Of a stretch of 64,000 nt of DNA, positions 8,648-17,663 are shown one piece after another (positions within the stretch are counted from its first letter, which is position 1; every line of letters starts with the position of its first letter). The position numbers and the translations under genes were made by a program. A model generated the notes under the pieces. It worked only from the letters and a program-made list of their open reading frames with translations, was not told the origin of the DNA and ran no database searches. Source of the DNA: an uncultured Clostridia bacterium (GTDB taxonomy: Bacteria; Bacillota; Clostridia; TANB77; CAG-508); contig CAKOTX010000003.1 of assembly GCA_934120315.1 (NCBI GenBank), forward strand, positions 62,001 to 126,000, read 5' to 3'.

Positions 8648-9886
8648 CACATTTTTGCTCTTATACAGTTTTAGAGCGTCTTTCAGGCTTATTTTACTAC
8701 CATAATTTAATATAGCTTGTGAGTAAATTTTGATAGAAATTTTTGCAATTATTAGTATCGTAATTACCAAAATTATTAAAGAAATTGCAATTTCATTTTG
8801 ACTTGCAATTCCCATCATCACTCTTAATGGCATACAAAATGGTGATGATATAGGTAATATAGCTGCAAATTTATTTAATTCACTTGTTGGATTCATCATT
8901 GTAAAGTAAGCTAGGTAAAATCCGATTACAGAAATTATCGCAATAGGACTATTGGCTGATTGCACATCTTCTGGTTTGCTTACTGTTGAGCCTACTAATG
9001 CATACAATAAAGCATATACCGCATATCCAAAAATAAAATATAATATCGTAATTATTGCTAAAAAAGGTGTAAATGTAGAAAAATCTATTAAACCATCTAA
9101 CATACCTTCTTCTAAGAACAATGTTTTGGATATCATTGCCGTTGCAATTATAGCTATAATCTGCAACAATCCAACTAACCCTATTCCAATTGTTTTACCT
9201 AACACAATTGTCTTTGGAGTTGTAGAAGTTACAAGTGTTTCTATTATTTTGGATGTTTTTTCTGTAGTTATTGCTGATGAAACTTGATATGCACAGAAAT
9301 AAATTGCATAAAATAGTACTATTGAAATCATCATCATTGCAAATTGATTCCCATGCACTTCTTGTTCTTCAGTCTGTTTCATTTCAAAATTGAAATTTGG
9401 ACTAATACTTTCTAATTGCTCTTGTGTTAATCCCAATTTTGAAATTTGTAAATTTGAATATATGCTTGTCAAAGCATTAACTATATCTTCTGGAACTTTG
9501 TCGATCATAGATAAATTTTTAACAATATATTCTATGTTGATTTTTCCATCAACTTTACTAATTACAATTGCATCACTTGCTTCATCATTTGAAATTTTAT
9601 TTTTGATATCTTCAAATGTTAATTTATCATTAGAAACATCAAATTTATATCCTAAATCCATTTCATTTAAAGCACCTAATGTGCCTTCAAAAACATTCTC
9701 TGAGTCGACAATCAAGAAATTATCTCCGCTTGACTCACTCTCATCACCCTTAATCATTTTTAAAATGTTAGGAATATTAAATCCAATTACTATAAGGCAC
9801 AAAATGATTATATTAGAAATTATAAAAGATTTTCTTTGTATCATATCTTTTATTGTAAATTTTGCTACAACAAATAAATCTCTCAT
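8645..9886 (-). CDS. ABC exporter permease, NatB-like
   Basis: About 413 residues with a first transmembrane helix after FTIKDMIQRKSFIISNI, a large extracytoplasmic loop (about 45-180) and five more helices, the ABC-2 / NatB topology. EKTSKIIETLVTSTTPKTIVLGKTIG, the cytoplasmic motif of this class, lies just after the second helix (split here only in description: EKTSKIIETL then TTPKTIVLGK). The reading frame also has a GTG start 9 bp upstream, but AGGTAGGTG lies before the ATG at 9884-9886, one base after the stop of the ATPase. The stop codon is formed by the repeat element downstream. Substrate unknown; NatAB exports Na+ in Bacillus subtilis. Confidence 0.88.
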   Translation of the reverse strand: MRDLFVVAKFTIKDMIQRKSFIISNIIILCLIVIGFNIPNILKMIKGDESESSGDNFLIVDSENVFEGTLGALNEMDLGYKFDVSNDKLTFEDIKNKISNDEASDAIVISKVDGKINIEYIVKNLSMIDKVPEDIVNALTSIYSNLQISKLGLTQEQLESISPNFNFEMKQTEEQEVHGNQFAMMMISIVLFYAIYFCAYQVSSAITTEKTSKIIETLVTSTTPKTIVLGKTIGIGLVGLLQIIAIIATAMISKTLFLEEGMLDGLIDFSTFTPFLAIITILYFIFGYAVYALLYALVGSTVSKPEDVQSANSPIAIISVIGFYLAYFTMMNPTSELNKFAAILPISSPFCMPLRVMMGIASQNEIAISLIILVITILIIAKISIKIYSQAILNYGSKISLKDALKLYKSKNV

Positions 9887-9887
9887 T

Positions 9888-10778
9888 TTATTCACCTACC
9901 TTTTCTATAAAGATGTCATTTAGAGTTGGCTTCTTTAATTCAAATTTATCAATCTCAATATTTTTATTTACTAGATTTTTTAATAAAGTATGTGCTATTT
10001 CTTCATTTTCGATTTTTATCTCATAATTATTATCTATGTTTTTCTCGATATTCAAATTTAAATCTTTGATTTCTGCTGTAATATCTTGTTTTGTACTAAT
10101 AATTAATCTATTTGCTTTGTATGTATCCTTTATTTCTTTTAAATTTCCTTTTAACACAGTTTTACCTTTATTTATGATAACAACATCACTGCAAAATTCT
10201 TCAATTGATGTCATTTGATGGCTTGACATTACAATATATTTGCCTTTTTCTACTAATTCTAGAATTACTTCTTTTAACAATTCTGTATTAACTGGATCTA
10301 AACCACTAAATGGCTCGTCTAACACTATTAATTCTGGATCATTTAATATAGCTGTTATAAATTGAACTTTTTGTTGATTTCCTTTAGAAAGTTTCTCTGC
10401 TGTCATATTTTTATATTCTGATACTTTTAACTTATCCATCCAATAATCAATTTCTTTACTTGCATCTTCTTTTTTCATTCCTTTTAATTCTGCAAAATAC
10501 AATAATTGCTCATAAATCTTAGACTTTGGATAAATTCCTCTTTCCTCTGGTAAATATCCAAAATTAACATTTTTTCTTTCTACTTTTTTGCCATTCCACG
10601 TAATTTCGCCTGAATCCTTTTTTAGTATCCCAAGCATCATTCTTATTGTCGTTGATTTTCCTGCACCATTTGTTCCTAATAGTCCAAATACTCCTGGTTT
10701 ATTTATTTCAAAACTGATGTTATCTACTGCTAATTTTTCACCAAAATATTTGCTTACTTTTTCTATTTTTAGCCCCAT
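9888..10778 (-). CDS. ABC exporter ATP-binding protein, NatA-like
   Basis: The 296-residue protein has Walker A (GTNGAGKST, about 35-43), signature LSKGNQQK (about 133-140), Walker B (ELIVLDEPFSGLD) and the H-loop SSHQM. The variant signature SKGNQQKVQ and the extra C-terminal domain of about 80 residues are typical of NatA/YhaQ-type exporters. It is followed 1 bp later by the permease gene, so the two form one transporter. A repeat pair separates it from the upstream DUF4097-like gene. Family assignment is sound; the cargo cannot be told. Confidence 0.92.
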   Translation of the reverse strand: MGLKIEKVSKYFGEKLAVDNISFEINKPGVFGLLGTNGAGKSTTIRMMLGILKKDSGEITWNGKKVERKNVNFGYLPEERGIYPKSKIYEQLLYFAELKGMKKEDASKEIDYWMDKLKVSEYKNMTAEKLSKGNQQKVQFITAILNDPELIVLDEPFSGLDPVNTELLKEVILELVEKGKYIVMSSHQMTSIEEFCSDVVIINKGKTVLKGNLKEIKDTYKANRLIISTKQDITAEIKDLNLNIEKNIDNNYEIKIENEEIAHTLLKNLVNKNIEIDKFELKKPTLNDIFIEKVGE

Positions 10779-10850
10779 TTTTGCAATCCCCTTTTTTCTT
10801 AATTTTTCCTTATTCTATCACTGTTTTACAGGTTTGTCAAAACAAAAAAA

Positions 10851-10916
10851 TGACAATTTGGTGTCGGTGTTTTTCTTGACAGGCGTGTCAAAAAAAACAC
10901 CGACACCAAATTACCA
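10851..10916. repeat. Inverted pair of 31-bp repeat units (GTGTC type)
   Basis: Unit 10851-10881 (TGACAATTTGGTGTCGGTG, TTTTTCTTGACA), loop GGCG, unit 10886-10916 with the matching CACCGACACC. The core differs from the other pairs by G to T in one arm and C to A in the other, a compensated change. Here the T8 arm is on the minus strand, opposite to the pairs at 6431 and 8582. It lies 5 bp past the stop of the next gene. Confidence 0.95.
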
Positions 10917-10921
10917 AATTA

Positions 10922-11740
10922 TTATTTTATCTCAATAGCTCCTACTCCACCATCAATGTCTATATATGTTTCTCCATGTCCATATTCGTTTCCATCTGTT
11001 GTTTCCTTGCCATCAATAGTAATAGAACCTATGCCTTTATTTACTTTAATTTTATAGTTTTCAGTTCCATCAGTTAGATTAAAGTTTATTTTTCCAACAC
11101 CAGCCCTTACATCATTTCTGCCTGTTAATTTAGCATTCAAAGTAAACTCTCCAACTCCTGTATCTAATTTCAAATTATTCATAGCACCAGATAGGATTTC
11201 AATTTTTCCAGCTCCTCCATCAATTTCTGATTTGTTAGATACATTCAATTCTTTTATTACAACTTTTCCAGCACCCATATCAAAATCAAAATTTCTTGTT
11301 GCTAATTCTTCTATACTAATTTCTCCTGCTCCTGCATCTATCTTCACACTGTCCCAAAGCATATTTGCTGGCACATATAATACAATTTGGCTCGCATCAT
11401 TTCTATTTGAAAACCAATTTTTTGATTTATCTTTTATTATCAACTGACTTCCTTCTTGATTGCATTTAACATTCAAATTATTAGTTTCTACTCTAAGCAT
11501 TTCACCATTTTTTATTTCTAAGTTTGATGCACTTAGTTCTATTTTTAATGTTGTAATATCTGTATTTCCTATTGTAGAATAGATCTCTTCTTGACTCTCT
11601 ATTATTTGGGCATCTTTAGCAACCCCACTAAGCCAAGCCACTCCCCACAATATGCTTAATGCGACTGAAACAATATTCATTATTATAAATGCAGCTAATG
11701 CTATAGCTAAATATTTTATTACTTTTTGGATTACATTCAT
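10922..11740 (-). CDS. DUF4097-like membrane-anchored beta-repeat protein
   Basis: The 272-residue protein has one N-terminal transmembrane helix (about 8-38) followed by a repetitive beta domain in which short rungs such as VKIDAGAGEISIEEL, FDMGAGKVVIKEL, IDGGAGKIEIL, LDTGVGEFTLNA and RAGVGKINFNL recur about every 20 residues. This is the DUF4097 (putative adhesin) beta-solenoid signature. It overlaps the LiaF-like gene by 4 bp (ATGA), so translation is coupled. These two families often occur together in envelope-stress loci that respond to membrane damage. Exact role unknown. Confidence 0.8.
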   Translation of the reverse strand: MNVIQKVIKYLAIALAAFIIMNIVSVALSILWGVAWLSGVAKDAQIIESQEEIYSTIGNTDITTLKIELSASNLEIKNGEMLRVETNNLNVKCNQEGSQLIIKDKSKNWFSNRNDASQIVLYVPANMLWDSVKIDAGAGEISIEELATRNFDFDMGAGKVVIKELNVSNKSEIDGGAGKIEILSGAMNNLKLDTGVGEFTLNAKLTGRNDVRAGVGKINFNLTDGTENYKIKVNKGIGSITIDGKETTDGNEYGHGETYIDIDGGVGAIEIK

Positions 11741-12417
11741 TTTATATCAACTCCTCCAAATATACATGTTGAATTAATATAAATAGTGTGCTCACTCTCT
11801 TGGTTATGAACAGATTTGTCCGTTACCCCTCCAAATATTGGAGTTGATTTGATTTTTACTTTTACATTTGAAGGTACATATATTTCAACTCCTCCAAATA
11901 TTGATTCTGTTTTTATAACTGTGTCTGAATTGATAATAGCTTGACGTAAGTCACACTTTACTCCTCCAAATACAGCTGTTAAATCAGCTCCTCTAAATTC
12001 TTCATTTTCAAACTTTGCATTTTGTTCTGAAAATGTTGCACAATATGAAGGTATATCTTTTTGACTCTTGTTTATTTTGCTTATTTCAGAATTTATTTTT
12101 CCATGGATTGAATCCTTAAAAATTATTGATACACCTATTATTACTAATGCTACTGGTACTACTAATTTCAATACCATGTCAAAGTTTAATAACCATTGAC
12201 ATGCTAATAATAAAGCTCCTCCAATAACTAATCCTATTATGTTTCCTGTTTTATCACTATCATTAAATAATCCTATAAAACATGGCACTATGATGAATAA
12301 TGTCCACCATCCATCAAAAAATATGTCTATATTTGTTATTCCTAACGCATTTCCTGCTAAAATTAATCCGACTATTATAAATGCTATTCCCCATAATATA
12401 TTTTCAAATTTTTTCAT
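11737..12417 (-). CDS. LiaF-like envelope stress membrane protein
   Basis: The 226-residue protein has four short transmembrane helices in the first 110 residues and a C-terminal domain with repeated FGGV motifs (AVFGGVKCDL, SIFGGVEIYVP, PIFGGVTD, CIFGGVDIK), the hallmark of the LiaF/YvqF cell-wall-active-antibiotic response domain. In Bacillus LiaF restrains the LiaRS two-component system; no LiaRS genes are adjacent here, so the partner is unknown. It starts 13 bp after gpmA ends and overlaps the next gene by 4 bp. Confidence 0.85.
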   Translation of the reverse strand: MKKFENILWGIAFIIVGLILAGNALGITNIDIFFDGWWTLFIIVPCFIGLFNDSDKTGNIIGLVIGGALLLACQWLLNFDMVLKLVVPVALVIIGVSIIFKDSIHGKINSEISKINKSQKDIPSYCATFSEQNAKFENEEFRGADLTAVFGGVKCDLRQAIINSDTVIKTESIFGGVEIYVPSNVKVKIKSTPIFGGVTDKSVHNQESEHTIYINSTCIFGGVDIK

Positions 12418-12430
12418 TATAAAATCTCCT

Positions 12431-13120
12431 TTATTTTACATAGTAATGTCTAATTGGTTTTAGACTGTCATCTAATTCATAGCAAATTGGATTTCCTGTT
12501 TGAATTTCTAGTTTTACTATGTCTTCATCACTAATATCATCAAGATATTTCATTAAACCTCTTAAACTATTTCCATGTGCTGCTATTATTATATTTCTAC
12601 CTTTTTCTAAATCTGGTTTTATGTCTGTATTCCAATATTCCATAACTCTTTTAATTGTGTCTATTAAATTTTCTGTTTTTGGTAGTTCATCTTCTGTTAA
12701 GTCTTTGTATTTAGGGTCATTCCCTGGATATCTTGGATCTGTTACTTCTAATTCTGGTGGTCTTACATCTGAGCTTCTTCTCCAAAGCAATACTTGTTCA
12801 TCTCCGTATTTTTTTCTTGTTTCATCTTTGTTTAAACCTTGTAAAGCTCCATAGTGTCTTTCATTAAGTCTCCAGCTTCTCTTAATTTCGATATTTTCTT
12901 CTCCCATTTCTTTTAAAATTAAGTCTAATGTATGTTCAGCTCTTTTTAAAACTGATGTATATGCTAAATCGAAATGATATCCTTTTTCTTTTAATACCTT
13001 TCCAGCTTCTTTAGCTTCTCTTACTCCTTGTTCAGATAATTCTACATCTGTCCATCCTGTAAATCTATTTTCTAGATTCCATTCGCTTTGTCCGTGTCTT
13101 ACTAATACTAATTTTATCAT
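12431..13120 (-). CDS. gpmA: 2,3-bisphosphoglycerate-dependent phosphoglycerate mutase
   Basis: The 229-residue enzyme interconverts 2- and 3-phosphoglycerate in glycolysis. It has the phosphohistidine motif LVRHGQSEWN at the N-terminus, FTGWTDVELSEQG, ERHYGALQGLNK and the second catalytic histidine in AAHGNSLRGL. Length fits the dPGM class (about 230-250), ending a little short. AGGAGG lies seven bases before the ATG. It is the first of a close-packed group with the LiaF-like and DUF4097-like genes. Confidence 0.95.
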   Translation of the reverse strand: MIKLVLVRHGQSEWNLENRFTGWTDVELSEQGVREAKEAGKVLKEKGYHFDLAYTSVLKRAEHTLDLILKEMGEENIEIKRSWRLNERHYGALQGLNKDETRKKYGDEQVLLWRRSSDVRPPELEVTDPRYPGNDPKYKDLTEDELPKTENLIDTIKRVMEYWNTDIKPDLEKGRNIIIAAHGNSLRGLMKYLDDISDEDIVKLEIQTGNPICYELDDSLKPIRHYYVK

Positions 13121-13175
13121 AAAAATACCTCCTAATTTTAATCTAACATGAATTATATTTCACATCGTAAAAAAA

Positions 13176-14210
13176 TCAACCTTCTTCTGCAATTTTTGTC
13201 TTTTTATCTCTCATCGTATTTATAATAACAATTACTGCACTAATTAAGATTAATGAATAGAAATTTATTCCTCTACTTAATAACATTGCACTACTTAGCA
13301 TTGCTTCTGGAAATACATTTCTGAATATTCCTAAAAATCCACCTTCACTTACTCCAACTGCACCTGGTGATGGAATTCCTGATACTGTTGCATATAACAC
13401 AGCTTGTAATGTTAATACTTGCCATAAATTATATGTATTAAATCCTAATGCTCTATATACCCAATATGGTACACTGTAATACGCTAATAATTGTACTACT
13501 GTAGTCAAAACGGTTTTTAACATTAATTTTTTATGTTGTTTTACATATACCGCACTTTCTTGATAAGACGCTAATTCTTTTTCCATTTTTTCTTGTTTTT
13601 TTTCTATATTTTTAACTCTAAAAAATTTCAATGTTTTTAATGCAAAATTTATTAATCCTCTTGATAATTTTTTTGAAAATATTCCTATAATCAACAATGC
13701 TAATGCTGATGAATTTAATGTAATTCCTAATATAAATAAATATATCAATCCTGATTGTAATACATCAAAATGTATAATTGCACTTATAATTCCCATTGTT
13801 ATTGTTACAATCTGAAAACTACAAAGTTGCATCATTAATGCTAATGTTGAATATGCAACTGGAATATCATCTTTATGCATATAATAAATTTCCATTGGTT
13901 GTCCACCACTTGCTGCTGGTGTTATAGAACTAAAGAAAAATCCAATCAATGTATATTTTATATTTTTTAAAAATGTTGATTTTTGCTTGAATTCCTTTAA
14001 TACTCTTCCTATATTTATTGCCTCACACATGATGTATATAAACATTGCAATAATTCCTATGAATATATATCCTTTCTTTGCACTTGCTGCTGCAGTTAAT
14101 ATTTGTGAGACATCTTGGTCTTTAAAAATTAATACAAATGTTAATACAATTAATAGAATAAATACAATTATATTCATTATTGTTTTTTTAGTTTTCTTAG
14201 TCTTTTCCAT
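13176..14210 (-). CDS. Flippase-like integral membrane protein (UPF0104 / YbhN family)
   Basis: The 344-residue protein has seven or eight hydrophobic segments and the family landmarks SSITPAASGGQPMEIYYM near residue 95 and GIPSPGAVGVSEGGFLG near residue 280. This is the domain shared with the membrane part of lysylphosphatidylglycerol synthase MprF; the soluble aminoacyl-transfer domain is missing. Stand-alone members are thought to flip or carry lipid-linked compounds. The start is an ATG behind AGGAG. Substrate unknown. Confidence 0.85.
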   Translation of the reverse strand: MEKTKKTKKTIMNIIVFILLIVLTFVLIFKDQDVSQILTAAASAKKGYIFIGIIAMFIYIMCEAINIGRVLKEFKQKSTFLKNIKYTLIGFFFSSITPAASGGQPMEIYYMHKDDIPVAYSTLALMMQLCSFQIVTITMGIISAIIHFDVLQSGLIYLFILGITLNSSALALLIIGIFSKKLSRGLINFALKTLKFFRVKNIEKKQEKMEKELASYQESAVYVKQHKKLMLKTVLTTVVQLLAYYSVPYWVYRALGFNTYNLWQVLTLQAVLYATVSGIPSPGAVGVSEGGFLGIFRNVFPEAMLSSAMLLSRGINFYSLILISAVIVIINTMRDKKTKIAEEG

Positions 14211-14301
14211 TTCTAACTCCTATCTTCTGTTTTTTATCTATATTAGCAAAATTTCTTAAACTTTTCAATATTCTTTAACATATCTTCATAAAATATTAAT
14301 T

Positions 14302-15471
14302 TTAAAATCCAACAATTTTGTTATATGTTTCTATTGCAAAATTGTCTGTCATTCCTGATATATAGTAAATGATAGCTTTACAAAAATCTCTTTCATTTTT
14401 CATATCAAAAATAACATCATTTTTATTCGCATCATTTCGCTTTAAGTTCCAATAGTTTGATAGCCATTTTTCAAAGCTTTCAATTACTTCTGGATTAACT
14501 GATTTATCTTTTTTGCCATAATTGTTTTTGATTGTAGAATAAATCTCGTTTATAATTATATTAAAATATCTTGCAGATGGTTTTAATCTTTCTGCTTTGT
14601 AAATATATTTGTAATTAAATTCTTTTATTTCTTTCAACATCTTAAATGTACCTTCTGAAAAGCATAAACCTTTTTCAGGAGAAGAGTTTTCACATAAATC
14701 ACCTATCAAATGATTTATTATTACTGTATTGTTTATTACTTCTTTTTGTTTTAAAATTTTATATAATTCTTCTAGCTTTTCATCTAAAATTCCTAAAGTA
14801 ATTGCATCTTCTATGTCTCTACCTAGATAAGATATTTTGTCTGCAATTTTTACTACACATCCTTCCCAAGTATATGGTGCATATTGGTTTGGATATTCAT
14901 AATCATATAAATTAATATATTCTTCTCTAGGTTTTAAACAATTTTCATCAATCTCGCCACAGTGTGAAATTATTCCATCTCTTACTGCATATGTTAAATT
15001 CAAATTTTGCCAGTTTTGGTTCATATCTTGCAATAATTCGATTTTGTCTACATATTCCATACCATTTCTTTCATGCCAAAAGGTTTCACCAATTTCTTTT
15101 TGTGATATTTCTGATAATATTCTTTCTCCAGCATGGCCAAATGGGCTATGACCTATGTCATGCCCTGTGGCTATTGCTTTGGTTAGTTCTGTATTTAATC
15201 CAAAATATTTTGCAATTGTATAACTTACTGATTCAACATGCATTACATGTTCAATTCTTGTACATACATGATCATTTTCTGGTGAGAAAAATACTTGAGT
15301 TTTATGTTTTAAACGTCTATATGCATTGCAATGTAATATTCTTGTGTAATCCCTTTCGAATTCTGAACGCATGTCATTTTCTCTTTTATAAATTTCTTTT
15401 TCCCTTTTGATTATTTTCTCCCAATTAGGATTGTTAGGAGTTGCTGAATATTCTTTAAATTTTCCTTCCAT
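14302..15471 (-). CDS. dgt: dGTPase-like HD-domain nucleotide triphosphohydrolase
   Basis: The 389-residue protein has the dNTPase opening RILHCNAYRRLKHKTQVF and the HD-type metal site: RIEHVMHVE, then ATGHDIGHSPFGHAGE, then a later Asp in KIADKISYLGRDIEDA. The family cleaves dNTPs (classically dGTP) to nucleoside and triphosphate. Length fits the shorter Firmicute group rather than the 500-residue E. coli enzyme. It lies 19 bp after the PBP gene, with AAGGAG before the start, so the two are probably co-transcribed. Confidence 0.9.
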   Translation of the reverse strand: MEGKFKEYSATPNNPNWEKIIKREKEIYKRENDMRSEFERDYTRILHCNAYRRLKHKTQVFFSPENDHVCTRIEHVMHVESVSYTIAKYFGLNTELTKAIATGHDIGHSPFGHAGERILSEISQKEIGETFWHERNGMEYVDKIELLQDMNQNWQNLNLTYAVRDGIISHCGEIDENCLKPREEYINLYDYEYPNQYAPYTWEGCVVKIADKISYLGRDIEDAITLGILDEKLEELYKILKQKEVINNTVIINHLIGDLCENSSPEKGLCFSEGTFKMLKEIKEFNYKYIYKAERLKPSARYFNIIINEIYSTIKNNYGKKDKSVNPEVIESFEKWLSNYWNLKRNDANKNDVIFDMKNERDFCKAIIYYISGMTDNFAIETYNKIVGF

Positions 15472-15490
15472 TTTTTCTCCTTCTTATGTA

Positions 15491-17509
15491 TTAAAATAAA
15501 TTTGTCTTAATTTTATTTATTAAATAATGGCTTCCTCCAAGACTTCTTCCATTTTCAACCATACTGATAACTAGCAATTGGTTGCTATCATTGTCTGAAG
15601 TGAAGCAGTCAAACCATCCTAGAACATCTGCTTCTGCATCTTTTGAACCTTTTAATTCTGCAGTTCCAGTTTTTCCAGCAATAGTTCTTCCTTGAACTCT
15701 CATGTCTTTAGCTGTTCCTTCTTGATTTTCTACAACTTGAATTAAGTCTTCTTTAATTGTATTAGCCGCTTCTTTTGTAAATGCTCCTTCAACTAAATAT
15801 GATGTTTCAGTTCCTTCTTCTAAATATGGTTTTATCATGTTTCCATCATTTGCAAATGCTGAATAAATAGAAGCCATATGTATTGGATTTACAAGTATTT
15901 CACCTTGACCATATCCACTATCTGCAAGAACTTTTTCATTAGAAATTTCTCCATTATTAGCATATTGTGATTTTATATTTCCTAATGTAAAATCAATGTT
16001 TTCTCCAAATTTAATTTGTTTTAAACCACTTGTAAAGCTCTTCGCACCTATTTGTAATGCTGCTTGTGCAAAATAAATATTATCTGAGTGAATCATAGCA
16101 TTTTCTAGATTTTTAGGTCCACTATATGCTGTAAGAGTAGTGATATCATATTGTCCCCATCCATCTTTTTTCCAACTTAAACCACTATAAGAAAATGTAT
16201 CACTTGTGCTTAACTTTCCAGTTGTTAATCCCACTGCACCTGTTACTGCTTTGAATGTTGAACCTGGGCAATAACTTTGCAAATATCTTGTAAGCATTGG
16301 CTTATTCTCATTATTTTTAATAGCATTCCATTTTTCTGTACTTAATCCTAATGCAAAATCATTTGGATCATATGATGGTGTACTAACTAATGCTAGCAAT
16401 GCTCCTGTATTTGGATGCATTACTACAAAAAATCCTGCATCATTTTTTAACTCATTATATAATTTAGATTGTATTGTTGAATCTATTGTTAATTTAATAG
16501 TTTCTCCATTTTGAACATCAATTTTAGCAACATCCTTTTTTCTATTACCTTTGGCATCTTCAATATAAATTTCAACCCCATCTTTACCTTTTAATCTCTC
16601 TTCATATTGCTTTTCCAATCCAGCTTTTCCTATAACACTAGTACTTGTATATCCTTTACCTCTGTTAGCTTTTAATTCCTCAGCTGTTATATTTTGAACA
16701 TATCCAACTAAATGTGCAGCAGCTTCTCCTAATGGATAAACTCTTGATTTAGTACTTGTTATTTTAATTCCTGGTATTTGAAGCAATTGCTCTTTAAGTT
16801 CTGTTGAATCTACCTGAACTTTTTTTAGAGGTACAAATGTATCATCTTTTACCCAAGAAGCTGACAAAGTTTTATTAATAGATTCTGCTGTTGTTCCAAG
16901 TAAATTTGCAATCTTTTCTATATTCTCATCTTTGTTTTCTCCAAGTTTTCCTGGAACAATTCCAACAGAAGATACAGTTCCAAGCCCTGCTAGCATTTTT
17001 CCATTTTTGTCAACAATACTACCTCTTTCTGCAGAAATTGTTTTAATTCTAACTTTATCATTGCTACTTAAATTGGGAAATATTAAGCTTGATTTCCAGT
17101 TTAATTGATAGCCTTTTTCTTTATCTTTAATAACATTAGCTGTATTTTCAAACTCTATCTTGCCTGCCTCTGAATTCATTGATTGATTATATGAAATTGC
17201 ATATGTTTTAGAATCTTCTTCTGCTATATTTGTTATCTCAATTTCCATATCTGTCATATCAATACCTTCATATATATTCTTATTTCTAGATATGAAATCT
17301 TCTTGTGAAATTTGCTCTTTTGAATCATCTGTTAATAAATTATACATATCTTCATAATTTTGCTCATTAACCAGTGAAACGTATTTATTTAATACATCTT
17401 CTGGCTTACTATTATCTTTTGTTAATTTATATGCAATTATTCCTCCTGCTGTTGCTGCTACTATTACAATAATTGCTACAATAATTCCAATTATAACTTT
17501 TTTGTTCAT
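15491..17509 (-). CDS. Class B penicillin-binding protein with MecA-type N-terminal domain
   Basis: About 672 residues: an N-terminal membrane anchor (about 5-27), an NTF2-like MecA_N domain (about 35-145), a dimerisation domain starting at RGSIVDKNG and a transpeptidase domain. Catalytic motifs are S417-TFK420, S475-DN and K613-TG. It cross-links peptidoglycan outside the membrane, like PBP3/PbpC of Bacillus. The frame opens seven codons earlier with a TTG inside the upstream repeat, but AAAGGA lies eight bases before the ATG at 17507-17509. MecA_N is common in Firmicute PBPs and does not itself imply beta-lactam resistance. Confidence 0.93.
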   Translation of the reverse strand: MNKKVIIGIIVAIIVIVAATAGGIIAYKLTKDNSKPEDVLNKYVSLVNEQNYEDMYNLLTDDSKEQISQEDFISRNKNIYEGIDMTDMEIEITNIAEEDSKTYAISYNQSMNSEAGKIEFENTANVIKDKEKGYQLNWKSSLIFPNLSSNDKVRIKTISAERGSIVDKNGKMLAGLGTVSSVGIVPGKLGENKDENIEKIANLLGTTAESINKTLSASWVKDDTFVPLKKVQVDSTELKEQLLQIPGIKITSTKSRVYPLGEAAAHLVGYVQNITAEELKANRGKGYTSTSVIGKAGLEKQYEERLKGKDGVEIYIEDAKGNRKKDVAKIDVQNGETIKLTIDSTIQSKLYNELKNDAGFFVVMHPNTGALLALVSTPSYDPNDFALGLSTEKWNAIKNNENKPMLTRYLQSYCPGSTFKAVTGAVGLTTGKLSTSDTFSYSGLSWKKDGWGQYDITTLTAYSGPKNLENAMIHSDNIYFAQAALQIGAKSFTSGLKQIKFGENIDFTLGNIKSQYANNGEISNEKVLADSGYGQGEILVNPIHMASIYSAFANDGNMIKPYLEEGTETSYLVEGAFTKEAANTIKEDLIQVVENQEGTAKDMRVQGRTIAGKTGTAELKGSKDAEADVLGWFDCFTSDNDSNQLLVISMVENGRSLGGSHYLINKIKTNLF

Positions 17510-17524
17510 TTTTATTTTCCTTTC

Positions 17525-17589
17525 TGTCAATTTGGTGTCGGTGTTTTTCTTGACAAGCTGTCAATTTGGTACCGGTGTTTTTCTTGACA
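17525..17589. repeat. Direct array of two 31-bp repeat units
   Basis: Units 17525-17555 (core GTGTCGGTG) and 17559-17589 (core GTACCGGTG), same orientation, spacer AGC. Both carry TTTTTCTTGACA. The array touches the ribosome binding site of the PBP gene. Confidence 0.95.
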
Positions 17590-17606
17590 TTTTTAGTAAT
17601 AAAATC

Positions 17607-17642
17607 GGGCCTCTATCCCTTTTGTCTGTAAGATAAAAGCCC
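17607..17642 (-). terminator. Terminator-like hairpin after the surface-protein gene
   Basis: On the minus strand GGGCTTTTATC pairs with GATAGAGGCCC over 11 bp (two G-U pairs) around a 14-nt loop. The following tract is GATTTTATT, weaker than a usual T run, so read-through into the PBP gene is possible. Confidence 0.55.
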
Positions 17643-17663
17643 AACATATAATTTTCTATTTTT

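Noticed and set aside
17510..17530. Seven-codon N-terminal extension of the PBP from a TTG in the repeat
   Set aside because: A good ribosome binding site serves the ATG at 17507-17509, and the extension would lie inside the repeat and that site.
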